From the NCBI GenBank assembly GCA_900548875.1, contig URMA01000077.1, positions 1 to 14,261 on the forward strand: a DNA stretch of 14,261 bases. Direction: 5' to 3'. The DNA is from an uncultured Porphyromonadaceae bacterium (GTDB lineage Bacteria > Bacteroidota > Bacteroidia > Bacteroidales > Muribaculaceae). The position numbers were made by a program, and so were the translations under genes. Under the pieces are notes generated by a model, which saw only the letters and a program-made list of their open reading frames with translations, searched no databases and was not told the DNA's origin. Below, piece after piece: positions 8,044 to 14,206 of this stretch; position 1 is the stretch's first letter, and each line of letters opens with the position of its first letter.

Positions 8044-8391
8044 CTAACCTATAATTTTAGCTGCCATTTCACACATGCCATCTAATTGCACATATTTTAT
8101 TCCCCAATCATATTCCTTGATTATTGTGCCTATTGCCATGCAAAGACAATAAAGGGTTTCATTATCATGTTCCATGGATTGCCGATATTGTTCTTTGCCT
8201 ATATTGCCTAACTTATCTATAACCCCTATATTAAGACGACAATCTTTGATATCCTGTAACTCCTCTACAGATAACATTGGAATAATCGCTTTCTGTATAG
8301 ACGACTTGAACAGTATCATTTTTGGTATATATTTACTGAAATTACCTGTTATTGATGCTTGCACGGATAAATAGTTGCTTGAATCCAACAT
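8044..8391 (-). CDS. Small protein of unknown function, third gene of a three-gene operon
   Basis: This is a 115-aa cytoplasmic-type protein with no signal peptide or membrane helix. It appears mainly alpha-helical: residues about 40-50 (VEELQDIKDC) and the C-terminal half (ETLYCLCMAIGTIIKEYDW, MCEMAAKII) form amphipathic helices. I do not recognise a family. Its start at 8391 lies 26 bases after the stop of the gene at 8418, so it is probably co-transcribed with the two genes upstream. Small mostly helical proteins in tight AT-rich clusters are often immunity or regulatory partners, but nothing here proves that. Confidence 0.6.
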   Translation of the reverse strand: MLDSSNYLSVQASITGNFSKYIPKMILFKSSIQKAIIPMLSVEELQDIKDCRLNIGVIDKLGNIGKEQYRQSMEHDNETLYCLCMAIGTIIKEYDWGIKYVQLDGMCEMAAKIIG

Positions 8392-8417
8392 AATAGTTTC
8401 AAATTAAATATTGTTGT

Positions 8418-8780
8418 TTAATAGGAAATGTTTGTCTTTGTAAAAATTTGACGAGCAATATCATGTCTAAGAACGGAATTATCCTTATCCGCAACTGCAA
8501 TAATTGCTTTTTTAAAAGCATTTTTTTTACAATCATCAAACATCGAAACTATGCGAAAAGCTTCAAAAGGAGACAGATTCATCGCATCATTCCAATAAGC
8601 ATTTCCTAAATTAGAAAAAAGAGTCCCTGAAAAGCCAAGGGCATTCATCATAACATCAATAGATGGGTCATCTTTCTCTGAAAAAACTCCATAATTAGCA
8701 CTCGCTATCAACTGAAATGTCAATTGCAGAACAGCTTTAATTTGCCCATCGTTAAGGTTTCCAAATTCTTTGCAAATCAT
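8418..8780 (-). CDS. Small helical protein, possibly TerB-like, middle gene of a three-gene operon
   Basis: I choose ATG 8780 (MICKEFGNLNDG, 120 aa) because it begins only two bases after the stop of the upstream gene. A start at 8831 would overlap that gene by about 50 bases. The protein is all-helical in appearance. The run DGQIKAVLQLTFQLIAS, a central acidic turn (SEKDDPSIDV), then SPFEAFRIVSMFDDCKK and a second Asp-rich turn (VADKDNS) followed by a helix resembles the duplicated helical layout of TerB-like domains, which bind metal through acidic loops. The match is by eye and weak. It has no signal peptide. Co-transcription with the flanking genes is likely. Confidence 0.6.
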   Translation of the reverse strand: MICKEFGNLNDGQIKAVLQLTFQLIASANYGVFSEKDDPSIDVMMNALGFSGTLFSNLGNAYWNDAMNLSPFEAFRIVSMFDDCKKNAFKKAIIAVADKDNSVLRHDIARQIFTKTNISY

Positions 8781-8782
8781 AA

Positions 8783-9133
8783 TTAATAATTTTCTAAATA
8801 AATATCCACATAATCTGTATTTCCTGAACAATCCATTTCAGCAGAAGACACTTTCATTCCAAAAACAGTCATTGAAGAAAGAATTGCATCAAGATGTTTT
8901 TGAAGATTACTTCCATAAACAGCAATGGATTCAATATTTCCACCTATTCCTGGCATAAAAAGCCACAAATTTACAAACTGACCTTTATAAAAAATTTCAA
9001 GCGCATGTGCACCTGTACGAACATCATAAGCATATGAATTAATGGAATATGCTGAATAAGCAGGATAATTACGAAATCCGTTTACAATATTGTTTATCCG
9101 TTGTAAACTATCTTTGTTTAAATGGTTATACAT
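8783..9133 (-). CDS. Small protein of unknown function, first gene of a three-gene operon
   Basis: The protein is 116 aa from ATG 9133. There is no signal peptide. It begins with a helix (LNKDSLQRINNIVNGF), followed by a Tyr- and Ser-rich stretch with alternating strand character (YSAYSINSYAYDV), further strands (HALEIFYKGQFVNLWLFMP), a Gly-rich turn (GIGGN) and a helix (LQKHLDAILSSM), ending in a strand (TDYVDIYLENY). I do not recognise a family. It is immediately followed by the next gene, two bases after its stop. No convincing promoter lies in the 70 bases before it, but a strong promoter and terminator flank the structured RNA upstream on the same strand, so its expression may depend on read-through. 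Confidence 0.62.
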   Translation of the reverse strand: MYNHLNKDSLQRINNIVNGFRNYPAYSAYSINSYAYDVRTGAHALEIFYKGQFVNLWLFMPGIGGNIESIAVYGSNLQKHLDAILSSMTVFGMKVSSAEMDCSGNTDYVDIYLENY

Positions 9134-9204
9134 ATTTTACTAATATACTTTGCTAATTAAAATTCAATTATCTCTACAAGTCCAAAATTTCCGAAATTTA
9201 GACA

Positions 9205-9432
9205 ATAAAAAAACGTGGACTTAAACTTCGTCTACGTTCTCTAAGGTATCGCCAAACACCCTGTACACATATACGAGTAAAAGCCCACGCCATATGTATA
9301 TGACGTGAGCATCAACTTTTACCCTTGTGTACTTCTTCAAATTGGCGATTTTTAGAGAACAAGAATAGAAGCTAACGCTTTTCTATCTTTATGTCTTTAT
9401 TTGTAATGTTACATAGGCAATTATTTTTATTG
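9205..9432 (-). ncRNA. Structured RNA or attenuating leader with its own promoter and terminator
   Basis: On the minus strand an imperfect hairpin spans 9232-9360. From the base inward the stems are GTTCTCTAA/TTAGAGAAC (9 bp), ATCGCCAA/TTGGCGAT (8 bp), GTACAC/GTGTAC (6 bp), GTAAAAG/CTTTTAC (7 bp), and a 12-bp apical stem with G-U pairs (CTCACGTCATAT with ATATGGCGTGGG). Asymmetric internal loops separate them. A terminator (9207-9236) follows directly and a promoter (9438-9468) precedes it, giving about 230 nt. A smaller imperfect hairpin lies at 9361-9390. No open frame explains the region. I do not recognise the family. The bulged rod shape recalls 6S RNA, but the long 5' segment and accessory setting do not fit well. 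It lies on the strand of the three-gene operon and ends about 70 bases before it. Confidence 0.72.
9207..9236 (-). terminator. Factor-independent terminator of the structured RNA
   Basis: On the minus strand CGTAGAC (9230-9236) pairs with GTCCACG (9214-9220), a 7-bp stem with one wobble and a 9-base loop, followed by seven consecutive T (9207-9213). This is a classic terminator. It is located upstream of the three-gene operon on the same strand. Confidence 0.82.
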
Positions 9433-9437
9433 ATTTA

Positions 9438-9468
9438 CAAAATTATAAAAACTTACAGTACATGCAAA
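9438..9468 (-). promoter_or_regulatory. Promoter of the structured RNA
   Basis: On the minus strand TTTG (9465-9468) is followed after exactly 19 bases by TAATTTTG (9438-9445). Both elements match the Bacteroidota consensus perfectly. The implied transcript start is near 9433. A second -7-like box (TATCTTTG, 9550-9557) lies further upstream without a good -33. The remaining 9470-9660 stretch shows no gene. Confidence 0.7.
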
Positions 9469-9662
9469 TATTTTTATAACACTTGTTTTAAACACCGAAT
9501 TTTTACATTCATAATCTCTCCTGTGTACACTTAGCTTTCGATTACGTTACAAAGATATATAGGTTTATGAGATTATTTAGGGAATAAAATGGACCAACAA
9601 TTTTACTCCCCTACAAAATGAACTCCAAACTCACAGAATAGACACAAAAACAATCACAACTT

Positions 9663-10520
9663 TCAAGTTGGATATACATTAGAAAAAGCTGCCATGTCTT
9701 TATCTTTATACTGCTTGAAAAAGCTTTTTAGCGTGTCTGTGTCATTCAAGAAATTCCTATTTTTTGAAAGTTGCAGATAGTACACCAATTTCGAAATAAG
9801 AAGCCCCTTGCTAAGAGACGCTGTGTCTCCCTTTTTACGCTTGCCTTTAATATGCGGTTTTAATCGAAAAAAGTATCTCACAAGATACGCAAAGTACCAT
9901 ATAAGAACAGAATCAGACTCGTCCTTCTTTTTTAGAAATATAGATGCACCCTTATTCACATCTATCACATCCCTGTTGATTAAATCCTTGTCATGTTCAT
10001 AGCCACGTTTTATCCATTCCGATATAAGAGATATGGTCTTTTTACTATTAATCTTAATTTTACCTTTATCCGTTTTTAAACTTAACTCAACTTCTGAATC
10101 ATTTACATTCGACAACAAATCAACAAGAGTTTCTATATTATCTCCACGAGTAGGGGCAATAGAAACACTATCAAAACACATGCTACAAGCATAATCCAAA
10201 CAAAACATCACTAACAGCCAAAAGGCGTCTGAGTCAAGCCCCAATCCTTTTATCGTATCCTGTAAATCACTATTGTTTATGTAATCCTCATATTTATACG
10301 CACATAATATTTGCCCCGTATTGTACCGTTCCGCAAAGATTTCCACCGCAGAAGGAATATCCACTATCTTAACTTCACTCGGATAAATGACAACCGACCA
10401 ATCATCATTGCTATAAGGTTTTCCCTCTCCATACATGATGTCAAAAACATATCTCAACTGTGACTTTTCATCATCAGCCAATCTTCCATCCTCGTTAAGG
10501 TGTCGTATAGGTAATTTCAT
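9663..10520 (-). CDS. Protein of unknown function, 285 aa
   Basis: I choose ATG 10520 (MKLPIRHLNEDGRL). An in-frame ATG at 10571 exists, but it lies inside the 55-base repeat hairpin and a consensus -7 box falls between the two. The protein is soluble, without a signal peptide. The N-terminal half reads as alpha/beta (DEKSQLRYVFDIMYGEG, WSVVIYPSEV, VEIFAERYNTGQILCAY). A central helix-rich part follows (DSDAFWLLVMFCLDYACSM), then a strand pair with alternating polar residues (EVELSLKTDKGKIKI). The C-terminal third is very basic and helical (YLVRYFFRLKPHIKGKRKKGD), which could contact nucleic acid. I do not recognise the family. It has its own promoter and sits beside the left copy of the direct repeat, in AT-rich presumably acquired DNA. 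Confidence 0.68.
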   Translation of the reverse strand: MKLPIRHLNEDGRLADDEKSQLRYVFDIMYGEGKPYSNDDWSVVIYPSEVKIVDIPSAVEIFAERYNTGQILCAYKYEDYINNSDLQDTIKGLGLDSDAFWLLVMFCLDYACSMCFDSVSIAPTRGDNIETLVDLLSNVNDSEVELSLKTDKGKIKINSKKTISLISEWIKRGYEHDKDLINRDVIDVNKGASIFLKKKDESDSVLIWYFAYLVRYFFRLKPHIKGKRKKGDTASLSKGLLISKLVYYLQLSKNRNFLNDTDTLKSFFKQYKDKDMAAFSNVYPT

Positions 10521-10540
10521 AGTATCACAACTTTCTACGG

Positions 10541-10548
10541 CAAATATA
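10541..10548 (-). promoter_or_regulatory. Probable -7 box of the 285-aa protein gene
   Basis: The minus strand reads TATATTTG, an exact TAnnTTTG match about 20 bases upstream of ATG 10520. It overlaps the end of the 55-base repeat by three bases. No good -33 element is seen. The box supports the start at 10520 over the one at 10571. Confidence 0.45.
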
Positions 10549-10600
10549 AAACAAAAATCCCCATAACTCATGGAGCTACGGGGATTCTTTATCTTGAATA
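10546..10600. repeat. 55-base direct repeat, left copy
   Basis: This stretch is identical base for base to 14207-14261, giving a period of 3661 bases. It carries a 31-base hairpin (10556-10586). The left flanks of the two copies differ, so the identity starts sharply at 10546. The right limit cannot be judged because the second copy runs to the window end. It bounds the AT-rich plus-strand segment with the LRR and nuclease genes. Confidence 0.9.
10551..10586 (-). terminator. Terminator-like hairpin inside the left direct repeat
   Basis: On the minus strand a 14-bp stem (two G-U pairs, 3-base loop, core CCCC/GGGG) is followed by TTTTTGTTTT. On the plus strand the two wobble pairs become mismatches and there is no T-run, so the structure is oriented to stop minus-strand transcripts. 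No intact minus-strand gene now lies directly upstream of it. Confidence 0.6.
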
Positions 10601-10654
10601 AGTATTGATTATAAATCTGAACCAGAGGATATAATTATTGATACAAATGCCTAC

Positions 10655-10858
10655 ATGATAACAAGAAAAGGGTATGAAGATTTTAGGATGCCAGTCCAAT
10701 TCCCTAAAGTTCCATTACTATGTACTTATTCTATGGAGTCGTCGGAGTTTCTTAAAACTTACACAGAGAATGCTAAGTTGCTGGGGGCTGATATAGTAAT
10801 GAAAGCATGTTTGGAAATTGATGATGAAAGGATAGTGTTGAGAGTGAAAACTGAATGA
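10655..10858 (+). CDS. Short ORF, probably the 3' remnant of a truncated gene
   Basis: ATG 10655 gives 67 aa (MITRKGYEDFRMPVQFPK to LRVKTE). There is no ribosome binding site or promoter before it. The same frame stays open upstream to a TGA at 10595, inside the repeat, and the upstream residues (YKSEPEDIIIDTNAY) look as protein-like as the rest. The coding sequence therefore seems to run up to the repeat border and stop there, as expected for a gene whose 5' part was lost at a recombination breakpoint. The tail (ADIVMKACLEIDDERIVLRVK) has an alternating strand pattern. I do not recognise the family. It could also be a genuine small protein. Confidence 0.35.
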   Translation: MITRKGYEDFRMPVQFPKVPLLCTYSMESSEFLKTYTENAKLLGADIVMKACLEIDDERIVLRVKTE

Positions 10859-11032
10859 TAACTATAGAAGGAGACTGATCTGTAGGTTTTCTGTTTTTAT
10901 TTTTTGTCCATTAAGCTATTATTGTTATTTTAGTGTAAAAATAAGAGACTAAGTTTTGAAGTTTAATGCATTAGTAAAAATATAGAATTATATATCTAAT
11001 CGATTTATAATACATGTATTTCGCTAAATAAT

Positions 11033-12625
11033 ATGAAATTTATGGAAAATATTAAAATTGATATGCCATACCCAGGAATATTATCCAGTAATTTTCAAAC
11101 TAAAAATGATTCATTTTCTATAGATGGAACTATTTTGTCGGAAGACAATCCTATTAGTTTAACAATTAATGGTCGAATGAATAGTTCAGATATTATTTTT
11201 CTTCGTAAATTATGTGGAGGTAGAACTTTATACGAACGAAAGAAAAAACCAGGTTATGTGAAAATCTTAAATTTGGAGAATGTAAATTTTGACTTTGACA
11301 CAAAGACATATTTTACTACACAATCTGATTATGGGAAAATAACATCTTATGGAACAAAGCCGAAAACAATTACTAATTATATGTTTGCGAAACTTGAAAC
11401 AATTGAAGAAATAAAATTACCTTTAGATACTGTTTGCATAGAATCTGATGCTTTCTATAAATGTCCTGCAAAAACAATAATTATTCCAGATTGCATAGAA
11501 ATAATTGAGCCTAAATCATTTGAACTGGCAGGAATAGAGTCAATATATATAAATGCAATTAGGATTAAAAATGACAGTTTTAACAGATGTCATCATTTAA
11601 AAAGTATTATATTAGGAGAGAATGTTAAATATATTAATGGGGCATTTGATTGTCATAAAGAACTTGAAGGTATAGAAATATCTCCTAAAAATAAGAATTT
11701 AAAGTTAACAGATGGATGTGTGGTTAATGCTAAAATGTCAAAACTTATTCTATACATACAAAAAGAAGATTGTAAACAATTAATTTTACAAGAAGGAATT
11801 GAGCGAATATGTGGAGCTGCGTTTCAAGGTAAACCTACTCTTACAAATATTATTTTACCTGACTCTTTACTATATATAGGATCAGGTGCATTTAATTGTA
11901 CATTATTAGAGGAAATCCATATCCCATGCAATGTTAAAATAATAACAGGCTTAAGTTTTCCTTCAACTCTAAAGCGAATATATTTCTATTCTTCAACACC
12001 ACCTGAAATAAAAGGGGAATTATTTTATGGTTCAATGTATAATGATAGAGACTTAACAATACTTGTACCACAAGGATGTTCAAACGTGTATATGGAAAAA
12101 TTTAAGAGATATAAAAATTATATACAGGAAACTAATAATGAACCACTAACAAGAACTCCTAGAAAAGAGGTAAAAAATAGAGCCTTCTACAAAAAATTAC
12201 TGAATGAATTAAAAGGGATAGCTGTAATGGAAATAACTAGCCATGAAACCATATTTTCACAAGGCCGTTTTACTGGAGAGAAATTTATAACTGTGTGGAA
12301 ATCTAATTTATATTATATTAAATGGATGGTGAGAATAGGTGCTATTACAAATATTTCAAAAGAAGTATTTATTTATCTATTAGAACATTATCCAATGAAA
12401 CGACCTGCTATAAACAATCTAAAGGGACTTCTTACTATATCACAGATAAAGCTTGCTTGTGCCAAAAAAGAAGCAGACGAAGAAGAAAAGAGATTGAAAG
12501 AAGAATATCTCAGTTTTATTGCTGAACAAAATGCATATAGAGAAGAACAAGAATTGATAAAAGAAGCAAATCGTCAATTTGAAGAAATGATGAATGAATA
12601 TGAAGCATGGGGTAATTTAGATTAA
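11033..12625 (+). CDS. Cytoplasmic BspA-type leucine-rich-repeat protein with ExoX-C-like motif and charged helical tail
   Basis: The protein is 530 aa; ATG 11042 (MENIKID) is an alternative start. There is no signal peptide or lipobox, unlike most BspA-type proteins, which are surface-exposed. Residues about 43-60 (SLTINGRMNSSDIIFLRKL) are the cap typical of Bacteroidota BspA proteins. Residues about 110-365 are LRR_5 (Treponema/BspA) repeats, with recurring units such as IESDAFYKCPAKTIIIP, LTNIILPDSLLYIGSGAFNC and the closing TPPEIKGELFYG. Residues about 405-440 (FSQGRFTGEKFITVWKSN then YYIKWMV) resemble the GKYKGK...YLKWLL motif of ExoX-like C-terminal domains, associated with nucleases. 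Residues about 470-525 are a Glu/Lys-rich coiled-coil-like tail. The gene is very AT-rich. A PD-(D/E)XK nuclease-like gene follows 115 bases downstream. A ligand-sensing role is inference. Confidence 0.8.
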   Translation: MKFMENIKIDMPYPGILSSNFQTKNDSFSIDGTILSEDNPISLTINGRMNSSDIIFLRKLCGGRTLYERKKKPGYVKILNLENVNFDFDTKTYFTTQSDYGKITSYGTKPKTITNYMFAKLETIEEIKLPLDTVCIESDAFYKCPAKTIIIPDCIEIIEPKSFELAGIESIYINAIRIKNDSFNRCHHLKSIILGENVKYINGAFDCHKELEGIEISPKNKNLKLTDGCVVNAKMSKLILYIQKEDCKQLILQEGIERICGAAFQGKPTLTNIILPDSLLYIGSGAFNCTLLEEIHIPCNVKIITGLSFPSTLKRIYFYSSTPPEIKGELFYGSMYNDRDLTILVPQGCSNVYMEKFKRYKNYIQETNNEPLTRTPRKEVKNRAFYKKLLNELKGIAVMEITSHETIFSQGRFTGEKFITVWKSNLYYIKWMVRIGAITNISKEVFIYLLEHYPMKRPAINNLKGLLTISQIKLACAKKEADEEEKRLKEEYLSFIAEQNAYREEQELIKEANRQFEEMMNEYEAWGNLD

Positions 12626-12702
12626 TTTACTATTTATTACGAAGAGCAAATTGTAGTAAAAACCACTAAGCTGTATATTAAACCATTGATATATAAAAAA
12701 AT

Positions 12703-12710
12703 TATTTTTG
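12703..12710 (+). promoter_or_regulatory. Probable -7 box of the nuclease gene, framed by an inverted repeat
   Basis: TATTTTTG matches TAnnTTTG exactly, about 30 bases before ATG 12741. A perfect 7-base inverted repeat, AACCATT (12681-12687) and AATGGTT (12713-12719), brackets it and covers the likely start of transcription. That is the position expected of an operator, but no regulator is identified. No clear -33 is seen. Confidence 0.45.
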
Positions 12711-12740
12711 TAAATGGTTAAATTAAAGATATAATAAACT

Positions 12741-13583
12741 ATGGATATTATTAATAGAGTTATAGAAACCAAGCGTACAAGGGATAATGTTCGCTTAATG
12801 ATTCCTGTTCTTATTCATTGGGCTAAGACAGGACACAACAGAAGTACTTATGGTAATCTGACTCATGCTATTGGTAAAACAAAATTCTCAGGTATAGGTC
12901 ATTCACTTTATGCTGTACAAAAAGTTCTCAACAAGCTATCGGAAGAAACAAGGAGAGAAATTCCTACATTAAACTCTCTTTGTAAAAATTCAAAGACAAT
13001 GTTACCAGCAGAAGGATTTGAATATGTAAGTGTGAATTATAATGCTCTGGAAGATAACGCAAAAAGGATATTCGTTGAGGGACTTGATAGTAAGGCTATA
13101 TCTTACAAATACTGGGATTGGGTTCTTGAGAAATTAGATTTAAAACCTTATGAAGCTTTTACTTCTGAAGAATTAGATAAAATTAAGGAACCTCTTACTT
13201 CTTGTGGTGGTGAAGGCGAAGAACATAAAAAACTTAAAGAATACATCAGTAAATATCCTGAAGTCTTAGGCTACAAAAATGTAGAGTTAGTAGAAACAGA
13301 ACATATGCTCCCTTCTGGGGATAGATTAGATGTTTATATTGAGTTGTCTGATGGTACTCATGTTGCCGTTGAGATTAAACCTAAACATGCACTGGATAAT
13401 GATATTTCAAGAGGAGTTTTTCAGTGTATAAAATATGCAGCAGTAATGGAAGCTTTGAGAAATTTAGAATCTCAAAATTATGAGATTGAAACATTACTTG
13501 TTACGACTGGCCATTTGTCTGACATGAATAGGAAAATAGCTGACGAGTTAAATATTGAATACGTTGAAGATTTAGTTCTTTAA
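12741..13583 (+). CDS. PD-(D/E)XK-family nuclease-like protein
   Basis: The protein is 280 aa. Residues about 15-70 form a helical domain (VRLMIPVLIHWAKTG, TYGNLTHAIGKTKFSGIGHSL) that looks like a helix-turn-helix-type module seen in front of some restriction-like nucleases. Residues about 155-280 carry the nuclease core. GGEGEEHKKLKEYI (156-169) gives the leading Glu helix, GDRLDVYIEL gives Asp197, AVEIKPK gives Glu211 and Lys213, and GVFQCIKYA (Q228, Y232) gives the QxxxY-type helix. The spacing D-x13-E-x-K is normal for the fold, and all residues expected for metal-dependent phosphodiester cleavage are present. There is no signal peptide. It probably has its own promoter. With the LRR gene upstream it may form a defence pair. 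The nuclease fold is well supported, the target is unknown. Confidence 0.8.
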   Translation: MDIINRVIETKRTRDNVRLMIPVLIHWAKTGHNRSTYGNLTHAIGKTKFSGIGHSLYAVQKVLNKLSEETRREIPTLNSLCKNSKTMLPAEGFEYVSVNYNALEDNAKRIFVEGLDSKAISYKYWDWVLEKLDLKPYEAFTSEELDKIKEPLTSCGGEGEEHKKLKEYISKYPEVLGYKNVELVETEHMLPSGDRLDVYIELSDGTHVAVEIKPKHALDNDISRGVFQCIKYAAVMEALRNLESQNYEIETLLVTTGHLSDMNRKIADELNIEYVEDLVL

Positions 13584-13720
13584 TAAATGTAGTCATCTCA
13601 GAATTATAGATATAGCAGAAAAAGGATGGGATATTATGCTAAGAAGTTTAAGTTTGAAGCGTTCTGATACAGTGTGATATACAATAAACTTTTTTTGCAG
13701 GAAACAAAAAAACAGAACTT

Positions 13721-13795
13721 ATGATAACCGGAGAAATAAAGAACCCCCAAGCCCATCATTACTTATGTATCTGTTATGGTGATTATACGTCCTGA
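13721..13795 (+). pseudogene. Apparent remnant of the 5' end of a type I restriction methylase gene (hsdM)
   Basis: ATG 13721 opens a 24-codon frame beginning MITGEIKN. This is the characteristic first eight residues of many HsdM proteins (the common continuation is KIDQLW followed by FWTGG). An AGGAAAC sequence lies about 15-20 bases upstream. After the eighth codon the similarity stops (PQAHHYLC) and a TGA follows. I read it as the surviving start of an hsdM gene, cut near 13744 by deletion or recombination. A chance match is possible because only eight residues are involved. The rest of 13584-14206 shows no intact gene, only scattered short open stretches such as YESPFDEYRMD. Confidence 0.4.
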
Positions 13796-14206
13796 TACTT
13801 TGGTCTACGAATCTCCTTTCGATGAATATCGAATGGATTGATGTCTTTGGTCAGGATTTTATAGGAGTGTAAATTATGTCCTCAAGTTGCATGAAGCAAT
13901 TATGGTAGCTTAACACTGTAAATATGAGAAAATAAATATATTTTGGGAAATATTTTCTAATAAAATCTTCTTTTTTAGTAGAAAATGGAAGTCTTGTAAT
14001 ACTCTGATTGTAGCTTATTATTGGGCAACTGGACTCGTTGAGAAATATCCTCTTTAGCCCACTTTCAAGGAAAATCAGCCACTTTTTAACCTTAAAAACT
14101 CTCATAAAGCGATATTCAGCTTTAATTCAGTATCTACCTACAACTATTTACAAGAAAAAAACAAGCAAAGAGTAATGGGGAATTATCTCCTATTCATGAA
14201 GTACGG

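Noticed and set aside
9232..9360. Invertible promoter (phase switch) flanked by the outer inverted repeat
   Set aside because: The consensus promoter lies outside the inverted arms, and the interior pairs with itself over most of its length, which fits an RNA hairpin better than an invertible segment.
9232..9468. Assignment as 6S RNA
   Set aside because: The rod shape is similar, but the 5' segment is not paired with the 3' end, the setting is accessory, and no diagnostic sequence is recognised. A model search is needed.
10556..10586. tRNA fragment as an integration site
   Set aside because: The repeat has a strong hairpin but no T-arm, anticodon arm or acceptor pattern, and fits a terminator-like hairpin better.
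13851..14105. Minus-strand open frame of 84 codons in the gene-poor stretch
   Set aside because: It has no ribosome binding site, promoter or family resemblance. The surrounding DNA looks decayed.
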